DNA of 23,731 nucleotides, from positions 1 to 23,731 of the forward strand of contig CAINKA010000115.1 of the NCBI GenBank assembly GCA_903849835.1, given 5' to 3'. Numbering within the stretch: the first letter of the stretch is position 1; the number at the start of each line of letters is the position of its first letter. The DNA comes from an uncultured Alphaproteobacteria bacterium (GTDB lineage Bacteria > Pseudomonadota > Alphaproteobacteria > Rickettsiales > UBA1997). The notes below the pieces were generated by a model that had not been told where the DNA came from, made no database searches, and saw only the letters and a list, made by a program, of their open reading frames with translations. Of the stretch, positions 23,040 to 23,731 are shown piece after piece. Made by a program: the position numbers and the translations under genes.

Positions 23040-23057
23040 CGCGGGGTAGAGCAGCCC
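22940..23057. repeat. Direct repeat: duplicated upstream region and 5' end of tRNA-fMet
   Basis: 22940-22980 and 23018-23057 are the same apart from one T: CGAAAGTTCGGAGTTTTTTT, then ATCGCGGGGTAGAGCAGCCC. The first copy holds only the first 18 nt of the tRNA (22963-22980) and stops in the D arm. The second copy runs into the intact tRNA gene. The 37-bp spacer contains a GTTTGCGCAAGCAAAC hairpin. Confidence 0.9.
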
Positions 23058-23116
23058 GGTAGCTTGTCAGGCTCATAACCTGAAGGTCGTTGGTTCAAAT
23101 CCAGCCCCCGCAACCA
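23040..23116 (+). tRNA. Initiator tRNA-fMet (anticodon CAT)
   Basis: This 77-nt gene has the initiator hallmarks: a mismatched C1-A72 end (CGCGGGG...CCCCGCA), anticodon CAT in the loop of GTCAGGCTCATAACCTGAA, and TTCAAATC in the T arm, with CCA encoded. The anticodon stem ends in CAGG/CCTG, with only two of the three consecutive G-C pairs usual in initiators, so one pair differs. The usual D arm AGAGCAGCCCGGTAGCT is present. The 5' end directly follows a T7 run. Confidence 0.95.
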
Positions 23117-23226
23117 CTTCCCTCTAGGCTTCACAGCCTTTATCACTTCTTACCAAATTCTTCGGGGATACTCTGGGGATACTTTTCCACAAAGTCACAT
23201 CAAACCCCTTATCATCTCGTCATCCC
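23117..23226. other. Non-coding gap after tRNA-fMet
   Basis: No ORF or hairpin is evident. It contains a short direct repeat (GGGGATACT twice, around 23163-23182). It is the junction between the tRNA and the minus-strand phage-type genes, so it could hold an attachment site; no such site can be identified without the other end. Confidence 0.4.
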
Positions 23227-23517
23227 TTATCCAAGCTCACTCAAAAACCTTTTACTCATTTTTAAAAATTCTGCAGCATCTCTTTTAAACTCGAGACTTT
23301 CCTGCGTGTAAAGTCCGTGCTTGAAATTGGCTTTTTTAATTCTCTCAATCCCTGTCTGAGTTATTGCCCCAGTTGACTTACCACCATGCATTCTGCACCT
23401 TCCATTTTTCATTGCCGCTGATTTACAGGAAGTTTTATTTCTGGTTTTAGCTCCACATTTTTTAGCATCTTTAATGTTAAATTTATGTTTGCATGGGGTA
23501 ATGTTTCTACTTTTCAT
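23227..23517 (-). CDS. Small phage/mobile-element protein with Cys-rich HGGKSTG motif
   Basis: This 96-residue protein has KKCGAKTRNKTSCKSAAM, then GRCRMHGGKSTGA and KANFKHGLYTQES. This Cys/His pattern followed by HGGKSTG is a recurrent small-protein family of phage and mobile elements in Alphaproteobacteria; its role is unknown. The cysteines and histidine could bind zinc. I start at ATG 23517, which has a purine-rich Shine-Dalgarno-like sequence (GGAGGGG) upstream, rather than 23535, which lies before it. The gene overlaps the end of the upstream minus-strand gene by 11 bp. It is the only gene in the window with a strong ribosome binding site, a sign that it is foreign. Confidence 0.65.
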   Translation of the reverse strand: MKSRNITPCKHKFNIKDAKKCGAKTRNKTSCKSAAMKNGRCRMHGGKSTGAITQTGIERIKKANFKHGLYTQESLEFKRDAAEFLKMSKRFLSELG

Positions 23518-23731
23518 TTTTCCCCACCCCTCCATTTATCAGCTCGTCTATGCCGTTATTGATCTGAGTATTAGCTGTTCCAATGAAAGCTTTTCCGCCA
23601 TCATTAATGTTGATGTGCTCAACGGTAATTTTCTGATCACCCTTGCTGCGATATTTTTTTAGCGCATCCATTTGAGCTAAATAAGTTCTGCTAAATTTGG
23701 TGGCTCTGCTAATATTCTCTTCAACTCCATA
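23507..23731 (-). CDS. Partial phage-type protein (QKITVEHINV...GGKA motif), 3' end
   Basis: Reading leftwards from the window edge, 74 codons are open and end at TAG 23509-23507. The text contains RTYLAQMDALKKYRSKG, then DQKITVEHINVNDGGKAFIG. This 'QKxTVEHxxVxxGGxA' block is characteristic of an uncharacterised family often found next to HGGxSTG proteins in alphaproteobacterial prophages and related elements. Its start lies outside the window. The ORF overlaps the next gene by 11 bp. It was identified by direct translation of the reverse strand. Confidence 0.6.
   Translation of the reverse strand, partial: YGVEENISRATKFSRTYLAQMDALKKYRSKGDQKITVEHININDGGKAFIGTANTQINNGIDELINGGVGKNEK

Noticed and set aside
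23090..23311. Plus-strand ORF starting in tRNA-fMet
   Set aside because: It begins inside the tRNA, overlaps the minus-strand phage-type gene and has no recognisable motif.

Overview
This is an A+T-rich stretch of an alphaproteobacterial chromosome. The gene set (LspA, YajC/SecD, LptD, Coq7, YchF, RibH, a lone MnhE, LigA, ankyrin-repeat proteins) and a palindromic element inserted in-frame in a gene suggest a Rickettsiales-like or Holosporales-like, host-associated lineage. LptD implies an LPS-bearing outer membrane, and RibH implies riboflavin synthesis. The lineage is inferred from content; I could not run a phylogeny. Almost no start codon has a visible Shine-Dalgarno sequence, and many genes are coupled by ATGA, TAATG or abutting stop/start junctions.

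Layout. 1-5900 (+): the 3' end of lspA, a small BamF-like lipoprotein, yajC, secD, lptD, trxA and a glutamine-synthetase-like gene, an envelope/secretion cluster followed by a redox gene. 5908-7026 (-): lytic transglycosylase mltA. 7125-8782 (+): ychF and coq7, overlapping by ATGA. 9022-10787 (-): ribH and an exported transglutaminase-like protein, also overlapping by ATGA. 10851-13439 (+): mnhE and ligA. 13542-15455 (-): a membrane sensor histidine kinase, facing a methyltransferase-like gene (15472-16770, +) across 16 bp. 16838-20233 (+): yidD, two exported ankyrin-repeat proteins and a GNAT acetyltransferase. 20234-20698 is repeat-rich and non-coding. Then come tRNA-Leu(CAA), uppP and a stand-alone C-terminal third of the replicative polymerase dnaE. 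The right end holds a palindrome, a duplicated 5' fragment of tRNA-fMet, the intact tRNA-fMet, and two short minus-strand genes of phage or mobile-element type.

The most interesting signal is repetitive. Two sequences of about 165 bp (5572-5735 and 8874-9039) share related inverted termini that begin TATACC and run through a GAAGAAGCCGAT-like stretch. One lies in-frame inside the glutamine-synthetase-like gene. The other lies between convergent genes and supplies the last residues and stop codon of the transglutaminase. This behaviour resembles the Rickettsia palindromic elements. Other structures are three loci of 7-bp tandem repeats (one inside ligA), two copies of a long hairpin with GTCATGCTGAGCC arms, a palindrome that contains both convergent stop codons of ligA and the kinase, and a G8 tract in the methyltransferase-like gene. 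The orphan DnaE C-terminal ORF is the other main oddity.
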